Source: Planctomycetota bacterium (GTDB lineage Bacteria; Planctomycetota; Phycisphaerae; Phycisphaerales; UBA1924). Taken from it: a stretch of DNA of 64,000 nt. The notes beneath the pieces are model-generated. The model had not been told where the DNA came from, made no database searches, and saw nothing but the letters and a program-made list of their open reading frames with translations. The position numbers and the translations under genes were made by a program. Shown piece after piece: positions 62,915 through 64,000 of this stretch. The stretch covers positions 1-64,000 of the forward strand of contig JAFLCN010000016.1 in assembly GCA_017303555.1 (NCBI GenBank), written 5' to 3'. The first letter of the stretch is position 1, and the number at the start of each line of letters is the position of its first letter.

Positions 62915-63838
62915 TTGAAGCGAGATCTCCACATCCCCGTGTTGTTCAAGCAGGTGCTCGAAGTCCTCGACCCCAAACCCGGTCAGACGGTCGTCGACTG
63001 CACGCTCGGGCTCGGCGGGCATTCCGCGGCAATCCTGGAGCGCATCAAGCCCGATGGGAGATTGATCGCGTTCGATCTCGATCCGGCGAACATCATCGAG
63101 GCGCGGGTGCAGCTTCAGAAGGTGAAGGGGCGCGAAGGGGCCGTGCGGTTCGATATCGTGCACGACAACTTCGCAAACATCGAGAGCGTGCTGGAGCAAC
63201 TCGGCGTTCTGCCCGGCACGGTCGACGGCGTGCTGGCGGATATCGGGGTGGCGAGCACGCAGATCGACACACCAGAACGCGGCTTCTCGTATCGCAAACC
63301 GGGGCCGCTTGATATGCGGATGGACCCGACGCGGGGCGAACCGGCCTCGGCGATCATCAATCGCATGGAGGAGCAGGATCTGGCGGATGCGTTGTTCGAG
63401 CTCGGTGATGAAGAGGACGCAAGGAAGATTGCAAAGTTGGTGGTCAAGCGCCGAGCGAAAGAACCGATCACCACAACCGAGCAGCTCATGGCGATCGTCT
63501 GCGAGGCCCGCGATTTCACCATCGAGCGGGGAATGGGCGCAAAGCTGCATCCCGCGGCACGCACCTTCCAGGCGCTCCGCATCATGGTGAATCACGAGCT
63601 CTCCAACCTCGAAAGCCTGCTGAACGCGCTGCCCCGCGTGCTCAAACCCGGCGGCATGGCCGCGATCATCACGTTCCACAGCGGCGAAGATCGGCCAGTG
63701 AAACATGCGTTCCGCGATCAGTTCCGATCCGGCGTGTATTCGGCGGACGGACGCGACCCGATCATCGCGGACGAGGCGGAGAAGAAAGAGAATCCGCGGG
63801 CGAGTTCGGCGAAGCTCCGGTGGGCGCGGAAAGCCTAA
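62915..63838 (+). CDS. rsmH: 16S rRNA (cytosine1402-N4)-methyltransferase
   Basis: 307 aa (MraW). HIPVLFKQVLEVLDPKPG, VVDCTLGLGGHSAAIL (SAM site), GVLADIGVASTQIDTPERGF and FHSGEDRPVKHAF are the family signatures. It methylates N4 of C1402 in the ribosomal decoding centre. The start is a TTG at 62915, with GGAG 7 nt upstream at 62904-62907. It normally sits in the division and cell-wall cluster; here its neighbours are NAT (divergent) and a gene-free 160-bp end of window. Confidence 0.94.
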   Translation: MKRDLHIPVLFKQVLEVLDPKPGQTVVDCTLGLGGHSAAILERIKPDGRLIAFDLDPANIIEARVQLQKVKGREGAVRFDIVHDNFANIESVLEQLGVLPGTVDGVLADIGVASTQIDTPERGFSYRKPGPLDMRMDPTRGEPASAIINRMEEQDLADALFELGDEEDARKIAKLVVKRRAKEPITTTEQLMAIVCEARDFTIERGMGAKLHPAARTFQALRIMVNHELSNLESLLNALPRVLKPGGMAAIITFHSGEDRPVKHAFRDQFRSGVYSADGRDPIIADEAEKKENPRASSAKLRWARKA

Positions 63839-64000
63839 GGATTTCCCCGGCTCATCGCCCGCGTCTTCGTCGGAATCCAACCGGGCTCGATGCCGCGGTC
63901 ATTCTTCGGCACTCCCGGTTTCGCACCGAGCCTTCTCCGCGAAGCAGCGTTCAGTCACGCGTGAGTTGTGGGGCCCGCGCCCGCGTGGGAAGGCGTGCCG
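63839..64000. other. End of window, no gene seen
   Basis: 162 bases after rsmH without a recognisable coding start, terminator or repeat. Confidence 0.4.

Overview
The window is a high-GC bacterial chromosome segment with about 57 protein genes. No rRNA, tRNA, CRISPR array, prophage or insertion sequence was recognised. Several features point to Planctomycetota, most likely class Phycisphaerae: a secreted protein with a C-terminal dockerin-like calcium-binding tail, a tiny Hc1-type (histone H1-like) protein, an OmcB-like surface protein with DUF11 repeats, a Ser/Thr kinase fused to a beta-propeller, and an rsmH gene outside any division cluster. The taxonomic call is an inference from gene content, not a measured placement.

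Layout. 1-5450: ribosomal genes rplK-rplA-rplJ ending at a strong terminator, then a polytopic membrane protein and asnS. 5450-9100: small exported proteins, including two Kazal-like cysteine-rich paralogues around a membrane-anchored thioredoxin, and a 0.8 kb gene-free stretch with three minus-strand terminators. 9270-14080: a Na/Pi cotransporter and a large DUF2339 membrane protein. 14200-19340: unknown proteins, a PhnP-type hydrolase, a methyltransferase and guaB. 19480-30700: glycogen debranching enzyme, two small paralogous membrane proteins, aat, thrC, a HAD phosphatase, rsmA (carrying an in-frame palindromic insertion), an APH-like kinase, an hc1-fabZ overlap pair and manA. 30700-37000: a fucosyltransferase-like protein, an OmcB-like lipoprotein, a subtilisin-like protease behind a structured 5' leader, and a SYLF lipoprotein. 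37150-44660: an HMA-MauE fusion, an exported GH13 amylase, tandem PAS-LuxR regulators, fused exported MsrB-MsrA, an RNHCP protein and HdeD. 44730-52650: an ackA-xfp (phosphoketolase-acetate kinase) operon, an endonuclease/exonuclease/phosphatase (EEP) family protein, lipoproteins, DinB, DUF2585 and VOC proteins. 52690-63840: a small membrane protein, a DegP/HtrA protease, an MFS permease, a kinase-propeller, an exported cyclophilin, an FAD monooxygenase, an arylamine N-acetyltransferase and rsmH.

Genes that work together. Sugar and carbon genes recur: glycogen debranching, GH13, manA, and phosphoketolase with acetate kinase, which convert sugar phosphates to acetate and ATP. Envelope quality control and redox repair also recur: DegP, cyclophilin, MsrBA and thioredoxin-like proteins.

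Non-coding observations. (1) Fifteen genes that mostly lack a Shine-Dalgarno sequence have a TANNNT hexamer about 5-12 nt before the start codon, suggesting widespread leaderless mRNAs. (2) Seven intergenic sites carry degenerate tandem repeats with a 7-8 bp period but a different unit at each site. (3) A 74-nt three-way-junction-like structure precedes the subtilisin-like protease. (4) Two copies of the palindrome ATCCACA-N4-TGTGGAT lie in intergenic regions. (5) A palindrome typical of intergenic repeats lies inside the rsmA coding sequence.
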